Shown: positions 36,930 through 45,294 of the stretch, in pieces | Numbering within the stretch: the stretch's first letter is position 1 | How the letters are laid out: the number at the start of each line of letters is the position of its first letter | Assembly (NCBI GenBank): GCA_023391335.1 | Contig: JAEWBG010000101.1 | Span: 186,001-250,000, forward strand | Origin: Pseudomonadota bacterium | GTDB lineage: Bacteria; Pseudomonadota; Gammaproteobacteria; Steroidobacterales; Steroidobacteraceae | Reading direction: 5' to 3' | Length of the DNA stretch: 64,000 bases | Notes under the pieces: model-generated | The model's input: only the letters and a program-made list of their open reading frames with translations | Told to the model about the DNA's origin: nothing | Database searches by the model: none | Position numbers and translations under genes: made by a program

Positions 36930-36958
36930 TTGACACTCATCGGGTCGCTGCGTACCCT
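36930..36958 (+). promoter_or_regulatory. Sigma-70-type promoter for rpmH
   Basis: TTGACA at 36930-36935 and TACCCT at 36953-36958 with a 17-base spacer. A perfect -35 element and conserved ends of the -10, located about 65 bases before the rpmH ATG, fit a strong ribosomal-protein promoter. Confidence 0.6.
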
Positions 36959-37022
36959 TGCCGCCCTTCTTTTTCGGCCACCATGTGCTTGTTTTAGCGC
37001 GGGATTCGCGGCGAGTTTAAGC

Positions 37023-37157
37023 ATGAAGCGCACTTATCAGCCCAGCAAAGTTCATCGTCAGCGGACTCACGGTTTTCGTGCGCGCATGGCAACGCGTTCT
37101 GGACGTCAGGTCCTGGCCCGTCGCCGTGCAAAAGGTCGCAAGCGCCTGACGGTTTGA
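37023..37157 (+). CDS. rpmH: Ribosomal protein bL34
   Basis: 44-residue, very basic large-subunit protein; MKRTYQPS at the start and KGRKRLTV at the end are diagnostic. First gene of the rpmH-rnpA-yidD-yidC operon next to the origin. Confidence 0.98.
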   Translation: MKRTYQPSKVHRQRTHGFRARMATRSGRQVLARRRAKGRKRLTV

Positions 37158-37191
37158 TCGTGCGCCGCGTTCGCGGCCTCATAGAATCGAG

Positions 37192-37557
37192 TTGTCTACT
37201 TCCGCGCGTCCGTTCCAACCTGCGCAACGACTGCGGCACAAAACAGAGTTCGATCTCGTCTATCGCGAGTCGCGCCGTTCCGCCGACGGCATGTTTGCCA
37301 TACTCGCGCGCGACAGTGGCCTAACGCATCCGCGGCTCGGATTATCGGTCGCCGCGCGTATCATCGGCACGGCGGTCGAACGCAATCGCATCAAGCGTGT
37401 GGTCCGAGAATCGTTTCGACTGCATCAAGATGATTTGCCGAACGTCGATATCGTCGTCAACGCACGCAACGGTGCAAAGTCGGCAACCAACCTCGAACTG
37501 CGCCGCAGCCTAGAGCAGCACTGGCAAACGGTAAAAAAGAAATGCGCACGCTCCTGA
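37192..37557 (+). CDS. rnpA: Ribonuclease P protein component
   Basis: Protein subunit of RNase P, which matures tRNA 5' ends; 121 residues. It shows FDLVYRESRRS and the RNR-type motif VERNRIKRVVRESFRLH. No ATG or GTG lies in frame upstream, so TTG 37192 is the likely start, 34 bases after rpmH; unusual starts are common for rnpA. Its 3' end overlaps yidD by 16 bases. Confidence 0.95.
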   Translation: MSTSARPFQPAQRLRHKTEFDLVYRESRRSADGMFAILARDSGLTHPRLGLSVAARIIGTAVERNRIKRVVRESFRLHQDDLPNVDIVVNARNGAKSATNLELRRSLEQHWQTVKKKCARS

Positions 37558-37784
37558 CACTTCTCGTGCGCGGTTATCGCTACTTCATCAGCCCCATGCT
37601 CGGGGTCAATTGTCGCTTTTTTCCAAGCTGCTCTTGCTATGCGGAAGAAGCGCTCCAAGAACACGGCGCACTGCGCGGTAGCTACCTCACTGTGCGGCGG
37701 CTCCTGCGTTGTCATCCCTGGCACGCGGGTGGCTACGATCCGGTCCCTAAGAATTCACGCCTGAAATCGGTTTCGCATGGATAA
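37542..37784 (+). CDS. yidD: Membrane protein insertion efficiency factor YidD
   Basis: 80-residue membrane-associated protein with the family pattern RGYRYFISPMLGVNCRFFPSCSCYAEEAL and LRCHPWHAGGYDPVP, including its clustered cysteines. Thought to assist YidC-dependent insertion. It overlaps rnpA upstream and yidC downstream (8 bases), so translation of the three is coupled. Confidence 0.96.
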   Translation: MRTLLTLLVRGYRYFISPMLGVNCRFFPSCSCYAEEALQEHGALRGSYLTVRRLLRCHPWHAGGYDPVPKNSRLKSVSHG

Positions 37785-39462
37785 CCAAAGAGTCTTCGCC
37801 TGGGCCGCACTCGCACTCGTGCTGTGGCTCAATTACCTTGCCTGGCAGAAGGATTACGCACCGGCTCCAGCGCCGGCACCGCAGGTGCAAACACAGGCGC
37901 CGTCGGCACAAGCCCCGGACAGTACTCCGCAGTCACTACCTGAACTGCCATCCGCGTCCAACCAAGCACAGAACGCGAACGTACCGGCAGCAGTAACGCC
38001 CGCGCCCGAAGCTCCGACGAGCGATGCGCAAGTCATTCATGTGCGTACCGACGTTCTGGACATGGACATCAGCACACGCGGTGGCGCTCTGATCCGCGCC
38101 GATTTGCTGAAGTATCCAAAGCAGAAGAATCAGCCGAACGTGCCGGTGCGCTTATTCGATCCGAGCGGCAACACGATGTTCGTCGCCCGGTCCGGATTGC
38201 GGGCCGCGGACCAACAACCCGATCCGACTCATCTCGCGCATTTTGAAAGTGCCAAGACGGAATACGTGCTGGCACCGGGCCAGCAAGAGTTGAAGGTGCC
38301 ATTAACGTGGACCCAAGACGGCATCAGCGTCACCAAGACTTACACCTTCCATGCGGGAAACTATCGGATCGATCTCAACTACGATCTCGCCAACCACTCG
38401 GGCGAGCCATGGAGCGGCGCTTCCTACGTTCAGATCGTGCGCCACTTCGAACACGTCGAGCGCTCGTACTTCAATGTTGAGACGTACGCATTCCGCGGAC
38501 CGGCTATTTTTGATGGCAAGGGTTATCACACCCTCAAGCTCGAAGATGAAGAGAACCGACACTTCGCCGGATCGTTCAGCGGCGGTTGGATGGCGGCGAC
38601 ACAGCATCACTTCGTGGCAGCTGCGGTACCACCAGCCGGCGTGCAATACAGCTACAAAGTCACGATGGATCCTCAGAACGACTTCACGGTGAGCTACATC
38701 GGAACCCCTGTCACCGTTCCCGCCGGAAGCACACACGACTTCCACGAGACGTTGTTTGTCGGCCCGAAGCTGCAAGAGCAGCTCAAAGCCATCGCTCCGA
38801 ATCTCGATCGCACAGCCGATTACGGCTGGCTCACGATCTTGGCCCGTCCTCTTTTCTACGTGCTAGAGAAGATCTATAGCCTGTTTCACAACTGGGGCGT
38901 TTCGATCATCCTGACGACGTTCCTGATCAAACTGGTGTTCTACCGCCTCACCGCAGCCAGTGGCCGATCCATGGCGAAGATGCGCACCATTGGTCCACGC
39001 ATCAAAGCAATTCAGGAGCGCTACAAGGACGATCGCGAGCAGCTCGGGCGGCAGATGATGGAGATCTATAAGAAGGAAAAGATCAATCCGCTCGCCGGCT
39101 GTTTGCCAATCCTGATTCAGGTGCCGTTCTTCCTTGCCTTCTATCGCGTGCTGCTCGAGAGCGTCGAGATGCGCCAGGCTCCGTTCATTGGGTGGATCAC
39201 GGATCTTTCGTCACGCGATCCTTACTTCATTCTGCCCATCCTCATGGGCTCGGCTATGTTTGCGCAATTCAAGCTGCAGCCCATGCCGAGCACCGATCCG
39301 ATGCAGGCAAAGATTTTTGCCTTCATGCCAATCATCATGTCCGTAACGATGGCGTGGTTCCCCGCTGGCTTGGTGCTTTATTGGCTGACGAACACATTGC
39401 TGTCGATCGCGCAGCAGTGGCGCATCAACAAACTCGTGGCAGCCGAGACCAAGAAAAACTGA
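37777..39462 (+). CDS. yidC: Membrane protein insertase YidC
   Basis: Inner-membrane insertase and chaperone of 561 residues: an N-terminal helix, a Pro/Ala/Gln-rich linker (about 25-75), a large periplasmic domain and the conserved C-terminal helices, with NWGVSIILTTFLIKLVFY, NPLAGCLPILIQVPFFLAFYRVL and FPAGLVLYWLTNTLLS. The Arg in the first conserved helix region needed for substrate contact is not precisely placed here. It overlaps yidD by 8 bases. Confidence 0.97.
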   Translation: MDNQRVFAWAALALVLWLNYLAWQKDYAPAPAPAPQVQTQAPSAQAPDSTPQSLPELPSASNQAQNANVPAAVTPAPEAPTSDAQVIHVRTDVLDMDISTRGGALIRADLLKYPKQKNQPNVPVRLFDPSGNTMFVARSGLRAADQQPDPTHLAHFESAKTEYVLAPGQQELKVPLTWTQDGISVTKTYTFHAGNYRIDLNYDLANHSGEPWSGASYVQIVRHFEHVERSYFNVETYAFRGPAIFDGKGYHTLKLEDEENRHFAGSFSGGWMAATQHHFVAAAVPPAGVQYSYKVTMDPQNDFTVSYIGTPVTVPAGSTHDFHETLFVGPKLQEQLKAIAPNLDRTADYGWLTILARPLFYVLEKIYSLFHNWGVSIILTTFLIKLVFYRLTAASGRSMAKMRTIGPRIKAIQERYKDDREQLGRQMMEIYKKEKINPLAGCLPILIQVPFFLAFYRVLLESVEMRQAPFIGWITDLSSRDPYFILPILMGSAMFAQFKLQPMPSTDPMQAKIFAFMPIIMSVTMAWFPAGLVLYWLTNTLLSIAQQWRINKLVAAETKKN

Positions 39463-39480
39463 CACGCCACTCATTCAGTC

Positions 39481-39508
39481 GCCGCTCATCGGTGCAATCG
39501 TGAGCGGC
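39481..39508. other. Stem-loop between yidC and mnmE
   Basis: GCCGCTCA (39481-39488) and TGAGCGGC (39501-39508) form a perfect 8-bp stem with a 12-base loop. No T run follows; it could be an attenuator or mRNA-processing structure ahead of mnmE. Confidence 0.35.
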
Positions 39509-39535
39509 AAGTCGATCGCGTAAACTGCCTCGCGC

Positions 39536-40888
39536 ATGAACGCATCCGACTCTGACACCATCGCCGCCATTGCCAGTCCACCAGGTCGCGGTGGCGTCGG
39601 CATTGTTCGCATCTCCGGTTCCAAAGTTCGCTCGATCGCGGAGGCAATCCTCGGCGATGTGCCCAGTGCACGTCGCGCTGTGTTGCGTGCGTTCAAAGGC
39701 GAACATGGCGATACGTTGGATGAAGGGATCGCGGTTCTCTTCTCATCGCCCAATTCATTCACCGGCGAAGATGTTCTCGAGTTGCATGGCCATGGCGGCC
39801 CGGTCGTTTTAGATCGACTGCTCGCACGAACGCTCGAGCTCGGAGCACGTGCCGCCGAGGCCGGCGAATTCAGCCGCCGCGCATTCCTCAACGAAAAACT
39901 GGATCTGACTCAAGCCGAAGCGATTGCCGATCTCATCGACAGCAGCTCGGTCGAGTCGGCCCGCGCCGCGATTCGCTCGATGCAAGGCGAGTTCTCCGCG
40001 CTCGTGCATTCGCTCACCGAAGCGATCACCGAGACACGCATGCACGTCGAAGCAGCGATCGATTTTCCGGAAGAGGAAATCGATTTCCTGGCGGATGAGG
40101 TGCTTCGCTCGCGCATCGATCATGCGTTGCAACTCTCCGCTCACATCGCGTCCCGTGCACGGCAAGGCGCACTGCTGCGAGAAGGCATGACCTTAGTGAT
40201 CGCGGGCAAGCCGAACGCGGGGAAGTCGAGTCTGCTAAACCGACTGGCGGGGTATGAAGCCGCGATCGTCAGCGACATTCCGGGCACGACACGCGACGTA
40301 CTGCGCGAGCGCATTCACATCGACGGCATGCCGATCCACATTGCAGATACCGCCGGTCTGCGCGATCAGGCAGATGCAATCGAAGCGGAAGGCATTCGTC
40401 GTGCGCACCTAGAGATGATTCGTGCCGATCGCATTCTCTATTTAGTCGATGCAACGGCAGCAAGTGAAGCGCACTTACATCAGCAGGTCGCACAGTTGCC
40501 GACATCGATCCCAGTGACGATCGTCTTCAACAAAATCGATCTCCTCGGTACAGCACCGCAGTACGAGCAAACGCAACCGCCGAGAATCCATCTCTCTGCT
40601 CAATCGGGTGAGGGTGTGGATCTACTGCGGGTTCACTTAAAGGAATGCATCGGCTTTCATGGTGCCGATTCGAGCACGCTCTTGGCGCGACGCCGCCATC
40701 TCGATGCGTTGCAGCGTGCTGATGTGCATCTGCACGAAGCGCATCGACAGCTCACCGAGAGTCGTGCCGGTGAGTTGATGGCAGAAGAGCTGCGCCAAGC
40801 ACAACAGTGTCTATCCGAAATCACGGGTGAGTTCAGCTCGGATGATTTGCTGGGTCGAATTTTCTCCAGCTTCTGCATTGGCAAATGA
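39536..40888 (+). CDS. mnmE: tRNA modification GTPase MnmE
   Basis: With MnmG it installs the carboxymethylaminomethyl group on wobble U34 of tRNAs. The 450 residues show the N-terminal formyl-THF-binding domain (IAAIASPPGRGGVGIVRISG), helical domain, and an inserted G domain with GKPNAGKSSLLN, DIPGTTRD, DTAGL and NKID. It ends FCIGK with the essential Cys. The stop overlaps the next start by 4 bases. Confidence 0.97.
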   Translation: MNASDSDTIAAIASPPGRGGVGIVRISGSKVRSIAEAILGDVPSARRAVLRAFKGEHGDTLDEGIAVLFSSPNSFTGEDVLELHGHGGPVVLDRLLARTLELGARAAEAGEFSRRAFLNEKLDLTQAEAIADLIDSSSVESARAAIRSMQGEFSALVHSLTEAITETRMHVEAAIDFPEEEIDFLADEVLRSRIDHALQLSAHIASRARQGALLREGMTLVIAGKPNAGKSSLLNRLAGYEAAIVSDIPGTTRDVLRERIHIDGMPIHIADTAGLRDQADAIEAEGIRRAHLEMIRADRILYLVDATAASEAHLHQQVAQLPTSIPVTIVFNKIDLLGTAPQYEQTQPPRIHLSAQSGEGVDLLRVHLKECIGFHGADSSTLLARRRHLDALQRADVHLHEAHRQLTESRAGELMAEELRQAQQCLSEITGEFSSDDLLGRIFSSFCIGK

Positions 40889-41259
40889 GGCGTCCGCGGC
40901 GAGTGCACCCGCCCGAACCTATCGCGCGTGCGTTGGCGGAGCTATTCAATGAATCGATCTCGCACGTTCGCGTCCACGAACATTCTTTTTATGCACGAGC
41001 GCACCTCGGTGCTCGAGCCACGACCAGGCGCAATCGGATTTTGCTCAGACATTCCGCGGAGCATTTCTGGTCTGATCCCGAACTCGTCCTGCACGAATAT
41101 TTTCACGTGCTGCGTCAATGGCAGCCGCGCCGTCTGAGTCTGCTCAAGTACATCGTTGAATGGATTCGGCGCGGATATTGGGAGAATCGCTTCGAGATCG
41201 AAGCGCGAGAGTTCGCTCGCACCCATCGCGACAGCTTCGTCCGGTTGCTTAAGCAATAG
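40885..41259 (+). CDS. Small HEXXH-motif protein (DUF4157-like)
   Basis: A 124-residue Arg-rich protein with no signal peptide. It has a clear zinc-peptidase motif His70-Glu71-Tyr-Phe-His74 (HEYFH), followed by LRQW, and the preceding RNRILLRHSAEHF segment resembles the DUF4157 pattern. Proteolytic activity is not shown; the third metal ligand might be Glu105 or Glu107 (EIEAREF), which is a guess. ATGA overlap with mnmE suggests co-expression. Confidence 0.7.
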   Translation: MRRPRRVHPPEPIARALAELFNESISHVRVHEHSFYARAHLGARATTRRNRILLRHSAEHFWSDPELVLHEYFHVLRQWQPRRLSLLKYIVEWIRRGYWENRFEIEAREFARTHRDSFVRLLKQ

Positions 41260-41346
41260 CACCAAGGGTCGTGCGTTCGAAAGCTGCCTGAGGAATAGAA
41301 TGCGAGTCGCGCCGGCGGGCGAGACAACCTCAATTCGGGAGGGCAT

Positions 41347-42417
41347 ATGACTCGACAGCTTCCTACTATCCGATCGCGCACTTTCTACAGCGCGGCTCTG
41401 GCTACGCTCGTTTGCTTCGCTGCACATGCCGACGTCACGACGGAAGAACGCGTGACAGTGAGCGGAGCAGGGCTCATGAAAATGGCTAACATGAGCGGAC
41501 GCACCGTCACGATGATTTCCGGTAGCAAGGCGCGGACCGAAAGCGACCTGCAATTCGAATCGGGCATGATGCGCGCTCTATCGCGCGGCGCGGGCCAAAC
41601 CACCGAAATCGTGCGGCTAGATCAAGACAAAACGATCTCGCTCGACAACCGCAAGAAGACGTACACCGAAACGAGTTTTGAAGAACGCCGCGCCGAGATG
41701 CAGAAGGCGATGGAGCAGATGCAGAAATCGCAGGCGTCGCAGCAACAGGCGACCACCGGCGTGGACGAGTCCGACTGCGAATGGTCCGAACCAAAAGGCG
41801 AGGTGAATAAGACTGGCGAGAAAGCGACGATTGCCGGTTATGACGCTGAGCGTGTCACCATTACCGCGACGCAATCCTGCAAGAACAAGAAGACCGGCGA
41901 GGTGTGCGATTTCGGCTTGGTGTTGGACGAATGGGTCGCCCCAAACTATGAGGCAGCAAGCGAGGCGCAGGCCTACTATCAGCAATACGCACAAAAACTA
42001 GGATTGGGCACTGCGGGATCGAGAGACTTTGCAGAACGCGCCCAGTCGATGTTTGGCCGCTACCAAGGAATCTGGAGCGAAATCGCCAAGCAAATGCGTG
42101 ATGTGAAAGGCCAGCCCGTGAAAGCGAGCTTCGGACTAGGCGTCGGCGGACCGCAGTGCCAGAGCACGCAACAGCAGCAAGCGAAGAGCGAATCGTCACC
42201 GCCGCCTGATCTGGGCAGCGCGCTGGGCGGCGCACTCGGCGGAATGTTTGGCAAGAAGAAGTCCGCGCCACCGCCCGCTGAAGCAACACCAGCACCGACA
42301 CTGCCGGGCGGATTGATTCCATTTATGACCGTTGGTACCGAGTTGATCTCGATCAACAAGGACGCGGTGGATCCTACTTCCTTTGAAATCCCTACGGGAT
42401 ACAAGCCGGCGAAGTAG
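41347..42417 (+). CDS. Exported DUF4412-like protein
   Basis: A 356-residue secreted protein: signal peptide about 1-29, beta-rich domain (SGRTVTMISGSKARTES, DKTISLDNRKKTYTE), a Gln/Met-rich helix (about 115-140), Cys-containing segment (two Cys in SCKNKKTGEVCDFG), and a low-complexity Gly/Ala/Pro region (about 280-325). It ends SFEIPTGYKPAK, a pattern frequent in DUF4412 proteins that are thought to sense or carry periplasmic ligands. Function unknown. A possible small RNA locus begins 4 bases after its stop. Confidence 0.65.
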   Translation: MTRQLPTIRSRTFYSAALATLVCFAAHADVTTEERVTVSGAGLMKMANMSGRTVTMISGSKARTESDLQFESGMMRALSRGAGQTTEIVRLDQDKTISLDNRKKTYTETSFEERRAEMQKAMEQMQKSQASQQQATTGVDESDCEWSEPKGEVNKTGEKATIAGYDAERVTITATQSCKNKKTGEVCDFGLVLDEWVAPNYEAASEAQAYYQQYAQKLGLGTAGSRDFAERAQSMFGRYQGIWSEIAKQMRDVKGQPVKASFGLGVGGPQCQSTQQQQAKSESSPPPDLGSALGGALGGMFGKKKSAPPPAEATPAPTLPGGLIPFMTVGTELISINKDAVDPTSFEIPTGYKPAK

Positions 42418-42420
42418 GTT

Positions 42421-42658
42421 TTGACAGTGAGATTGCGCCGAGTAACATGCGGGCCCCCAAAGTTCGGAGCCAGAGGAAACGCCGAGTCGCTGTGTCGAAC
42501 TTCTCAGTCGGCGTAAACCGGATGCACGCACCGCACTATCTCCATCGAACTCCAACGCGCATTCTTTGAGACGGCCCGGCGAGCTGACTTGCTCTACGAG
42601 TCGGGTGCGAAGCGCATGGCTCCTTCAAACCCCTGGCGGGCAACCGTCAGGGGTTTTT
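42421..42658 (+). ncRNA. Candidate small RNA with own promoter and terminator
   Basis: The 438-base gap 42418-42855 has no convincing coding frame. It starts with TTGACA (42421-42426), 16 bases, then TAACAT (42443-42448), a plausible promoter, and contains the strong terminator ending at 42658, giving a transcript of about 200 bases. Within it AAGTTCG (42460-42466) can pair with CGAACTT (42496-42502), and CGCCGA (42480-42485) with TCGGCG (42508-42513). These two helices interleave, so they are alternative folds or a pseudoknot. No known RNA family was recognised; it could instead be a long 3' UTR of the preceding gene. Confidence 0.35.
42627..42658 (+). terminator. Strong Rho-independent terminator
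   Basis: A 13-bp stem (42627-42639 with 42644-42656, one G-T wobble) capped by a GCAA tetraloop and ending in TTTTT (42654-42658). It separates the upstream gene or RNA from the Tad pilus locus. Confidence 0.88.
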
Positions 42659-42818
42659 CGTCTGCAGCGAACCCGTGGTCTCGATGGCGGTGATCGTGGC
42701 CGGTATGGCACCGATGAACTGACGTAAAGCAAAACGCCGTCGTGCCGATTCGCAATAACGCGTTAAACGCGCACTTATTCACACTCGCTCTGCGCACGAT
42801 CCTCGGTAGGGTATCGAC

Positions 42819-42833
42819 ACGGCTTCGAGCCGT
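42819..42833 (+). other. Hairpin in the leader of the pilin gene
   Basis: ACGGCT-TCG-AGCCGT, a perfect 6-bp stem ending 23 bases before the pilin start codon and about 13 bases before its AAGGAGG ribosome-binding site. It may protect the abundant pilin message; no test is possible here. Confidence 0.35.
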
Positions 42834-42855
42834 CCCAACCCAACAAGGAGGACTC

Positions 42856-43146
42856 ATGATTCGCAGCAATTCACGCGCGGGCGTTGGCCGGCAGCGCGGT
42901 CAAGGTATGAGCGAGTACATCATCATTACAGCCCTGGTGGCTGTGGCCGGCATCGGTTTGTTTGCAGCCTTTGGCGATGTGCTGCAGAACCAAATGGCGG
43001 GCATGAGCCGCGAAATGGCCGGGCAATCGGGCGCGCAGGACATCACCGACGCGCAGTCCTCGGCCACCACGGCCCAGAACCGCGCGGCACAAGCGGACAG
43101 CCTCGCAAACTACAACCAGCAAACGAACTCCGGCGGAGGCAACTAG
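42856..43146 (+). CDS. Flp/Tad-type major pilin candidate
   Basis: A 96-residue prepilin. The class III leader ends at Gly15, and the mature start QGMSEYIIITALVAVAG has Glu at +5 and Tyr at +6, exactly as in Flp pilins, followed by one hydrophobic helix and a Gln/Ala/Ser-rich polar tail. The tail is longer than in classical Flp (mature about 81 residues). ATG 42856 has a perfect AAGGAGG site; an upstream frame to 42742 lacks one. First gene of the Tad locus. Confidence 0.83.
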   Translation: MIRSNSRAGVGRQRGQGMSEYIIITALVAVAGIGLFAAFGDVLQNQMAGMSREMAGQSGAQDITDAQSSATTAQNRAAQADSLANYNQQTNSGGGN

Positions 43147-43202
43147 TCGCGTGCATCACGCGGACGAGCGGTTCGCGTGATGCATCTGCTCGGAGCACGG
43201 CT

Positions 43203-44429
43203 ATGACCCACACCAGCTCGCCACGGACGCTGCCGAGATCGCAAGGGCAAATCGCGCCGATTGCATTGTTCGGTGTGTTGATTGCCAGCGCCGTGCTGGT
43301 GCTCATGTTCAATAACGGCCAGCGAGTCACGGAAAAGTCGTTGGTCGCAAATGCGGCCGATGCTGCCGCATACAGTGGCGCTGTATGGACGGCGCGGCAT
43401 TTGAATTTCATGGCCTACACCAATCGCGCCATGATCGCGAATCACGTTGCCGTCGGTCACTTCGTCTCGTACGTGAGCTGGATCCGCTATATCAACGATT
43501 CGATCGACTTCATCGACCGCATCGCCCAGTGGATCCCCTATGTCGGCGAGTACGTCGACTACGTGCAGGAGGTCGCTCAATACGTCCGCGACATCACCGA
43601 TGACTACGCGGCCTATGCAGTGCCCGCAATGGACGCGTGGAATGCGACCTTTCGTGCGGCGCAGATGGAGGCGCAAGCGTCATTGGCGGTCGACCATTTG
43701 AGCGATCTGATGCAGCAGACCGCACGGACCTACGATCCTGACATCCGCATCAACGATCGCGGCGAAATGAGTCGCATGCCGAGCGAGGTGCAATCCGTGT
43801 TGGAGGCGCAAGTCTTCGCACAGCTCGCGAACGTGCCCGCGTTTGTGCAGCGGTACTACGCAGGCGAAGACCGCAATAGCATTCGTGAACTGATCGATGC
43901 CAGCTTACACGTGAACAACGACATGCAACGCTGGGCAGTCGGGGAGCGCGGTTGGCGCGAGACGTTGCTGTCGGGGCAAATCCGCAAGCGCGGGAGCACC
44001 ACGAATTCTCAGACTCGCTCGGGTGCCGATTGGAACGCGAAGGATGATCTGCAAACCCGCACGCGCTCGCTGTTCGGTTGGCACAGTTGGCGGCGCGTAG
44101 GCGATGACGAGAGTAAGGCGAGCGCCACGGAGTTCGACTCCGACTACGCCGGTGTACCGAGCTACTACAACGTCGCAGGCAATCCTTCAGATCGCTCGCT
44201 ACGCATCGTTGCACTGGCGACCAAGCGTCAAGCGAACGTCATGACGGCGAACTTGCTCGGCATGGTTCCACTGAATCAGCCGCTCGCCGCGGCAGCCACT
44301 GCTGCGATCGAGTTCCATCGTGCAAGCGGCGGGTTGTTCGATGCGTTGGCATCGAATAGCCATGAGTACGCGAGCCTCTTCAATCCCTTCTGGGACGCCC
44401 ACTTGGTCGCGAATAGCTTCAGCCGCTAG
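43203..44429 (+). CDS. TadG-like pilus assembly protein
   Basis: A 408-residue protein beginning with a short basic segment and a single hydrophobic helix (RSQGQIAPIALFGVLIASAVLVLM, given here in part: GQIAPIALFGVLIASAVL), then NAADAAAYSGAVWTARHLN, the signature of TadE/TadG-like proteins (PF13400 type). The long remainder is periplasmic and Tyr/Asp/Arg-rich with no von Willebrand domain that I can see. Glu at +5 is absent, so prepilin processing is doubtful. Second gene of the Tad locus, GGAG ahead of ATG 43203. Confidence 0.75.
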   Translation: MTHTSSPRTLPRSQGQIAPIALFGVLIASAVLVLMFNNGQRVTEKSLVANAADAAAYSGAVWTARHLNFMAYTNRAMIANHVAVGHFVSYVSWIRYINDSIDFIDRIAQWIPYVGEYVDYVQEVAQYVRDITDDYAAYAVPAMDAWNATFRAAQMEAQASLAVDHLSDLMQQTARTYDPDIRINDRGEMSRMPSEVQSVLEAQVFAQLANVPAFVQRYYAGEDRNSIRELIDASLHVNNDMQRWAVGERGWRETLLSGQIRKRGSTTNSQTRSGADWNAKDDLQTRTRSLFGWHSWRRVGDDESKASATEFDSDYAGVPSYYNVAGNPSDRSLRIVALATKRQANVMTANLLGMVPLNQPLAAAATAAIEFHRASGGLFDALASNSHEYASLFNPFWDAHLVANSFSR

Positions 44430-44433
44430 AACC

Positions 44434-45294
44434 ATGCTGCATTTCGACTCAACGCCAAAGCGCTCGAACGGCAACGCAACCGCGGAGACCTTGATCGCGC
44501 TGCTGGCGCTCGCACCGTTCATCGCTGGGATTCCGTTACTCGGCAAGCAACTCGACATCAAACAAAAATCCTACGATGCCACTCGGTATGCCGTGTGGGA
44601 GCGGACGATCTGGAGTCCGACTGGAACGCATGCGAAGAGCGCGGAGGAGATTGAGCTCGAGGCACGCGACCGTACGCTCGGTGATCCGAGCGTGGGGATT
44701 ACCTCCTCTGAAATCCTGCAGACGCAAGGCATCACCCAAAACAACTTCTGGCGCGATACGGAGCGAAAGCCGCTGCTCGACTACGATCACACGCCGGTCG
44801 CCTACCAAGAGGAGGAGCGCCCCACGCCTGTGGAAGTAGGCAGGTACTTGGTCCCATCCATTGCGTATGGCGACGGCACACTGGCCGATGTGGCTCGAGC
44901 ACTCAAAGTGAGAGATCTCAATCTCAATCGCCACGCGTTCAGTGAAGTGCAAGGCACGCTCACATTGCGCGCTGCGTTGGAACAGCGCGCCGACCACCTT
45001 CGCGATCTCTCCGGGAGCAGCGAGCCGCAGGAGCATGCGCCGCTCGTTCAGCGCACCGGAGGTGCGATCCTGAGCGACACGTGGGCAGTGAGCGATGAGA
45101 ACAATTTCCGCAAGCGCATCGATGATCTCGCGCTCGATGAAATGCTGGAGAATCTAGAACTGCCCGGTCGACTCATCGCGATGCAAGCGCAGGGCAAGGG
45201 CAAGCCGCTGTACGGTGAAGGCCAATTCGGTTGGGACCCCGACTTACGACCGAGGACGATCACTCTACCGAGTGCGTATGTGAGGCAGGAATGA
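44434..45294 (+). CDS. TadE-like pseudopilin with long periplasmic domain
   Basis: A 286-residue protein with an N-terminal leader ending in Gly, mature start NATAETLIALLALAPF (Glu at +5), one membrane helix and about 240 residues of polar sequence. It fits a TadE/F minor-pilin role, but is larger than usual for the family. It starts 4 bases after the TadG-like stop; its own stop overlaps the next ATG by 4 bases. Confidence 0.65.
   Translation: MLHFDSTPKRSNGNATAETLIALLALAPFIAGIPLLGKQLDIKQKSYDATRYAVWERTIWSPTGTHAKSAEEIELEARDRTLGDPSVGITSSEILQTQGITQNNFWRDTERKPLLDYDHTPVAYQEEERPTPVEVGRYLVPSIAYGDGTLADVARALKVRDLNLNRHAFSEVQGTLTLRAALEQRADHLRDLSGSSEPQEHAPLVQRTGGAILSDTWAVSDENNFRKRIDDLALDEMLENLELPGRLIAMQAQGKGKPLYGEGQFGWDPDLRPRTITLPSAYVRQE

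Noticed and set aside
42460..42626. tRNA-like segment in the gap before the pilus locus
   Set aside because: No T-loop consensus, no cloverleaf of correct arm lengths and no CCA end could be drawn; kept only as a candidate small RNA.
42594..42869. Minus-strand frame of 91 codons covering the terminator and pilin leader
   Set aside because: It runs through a strong terminator and the pilin ribosome-binding site and shows no family features.
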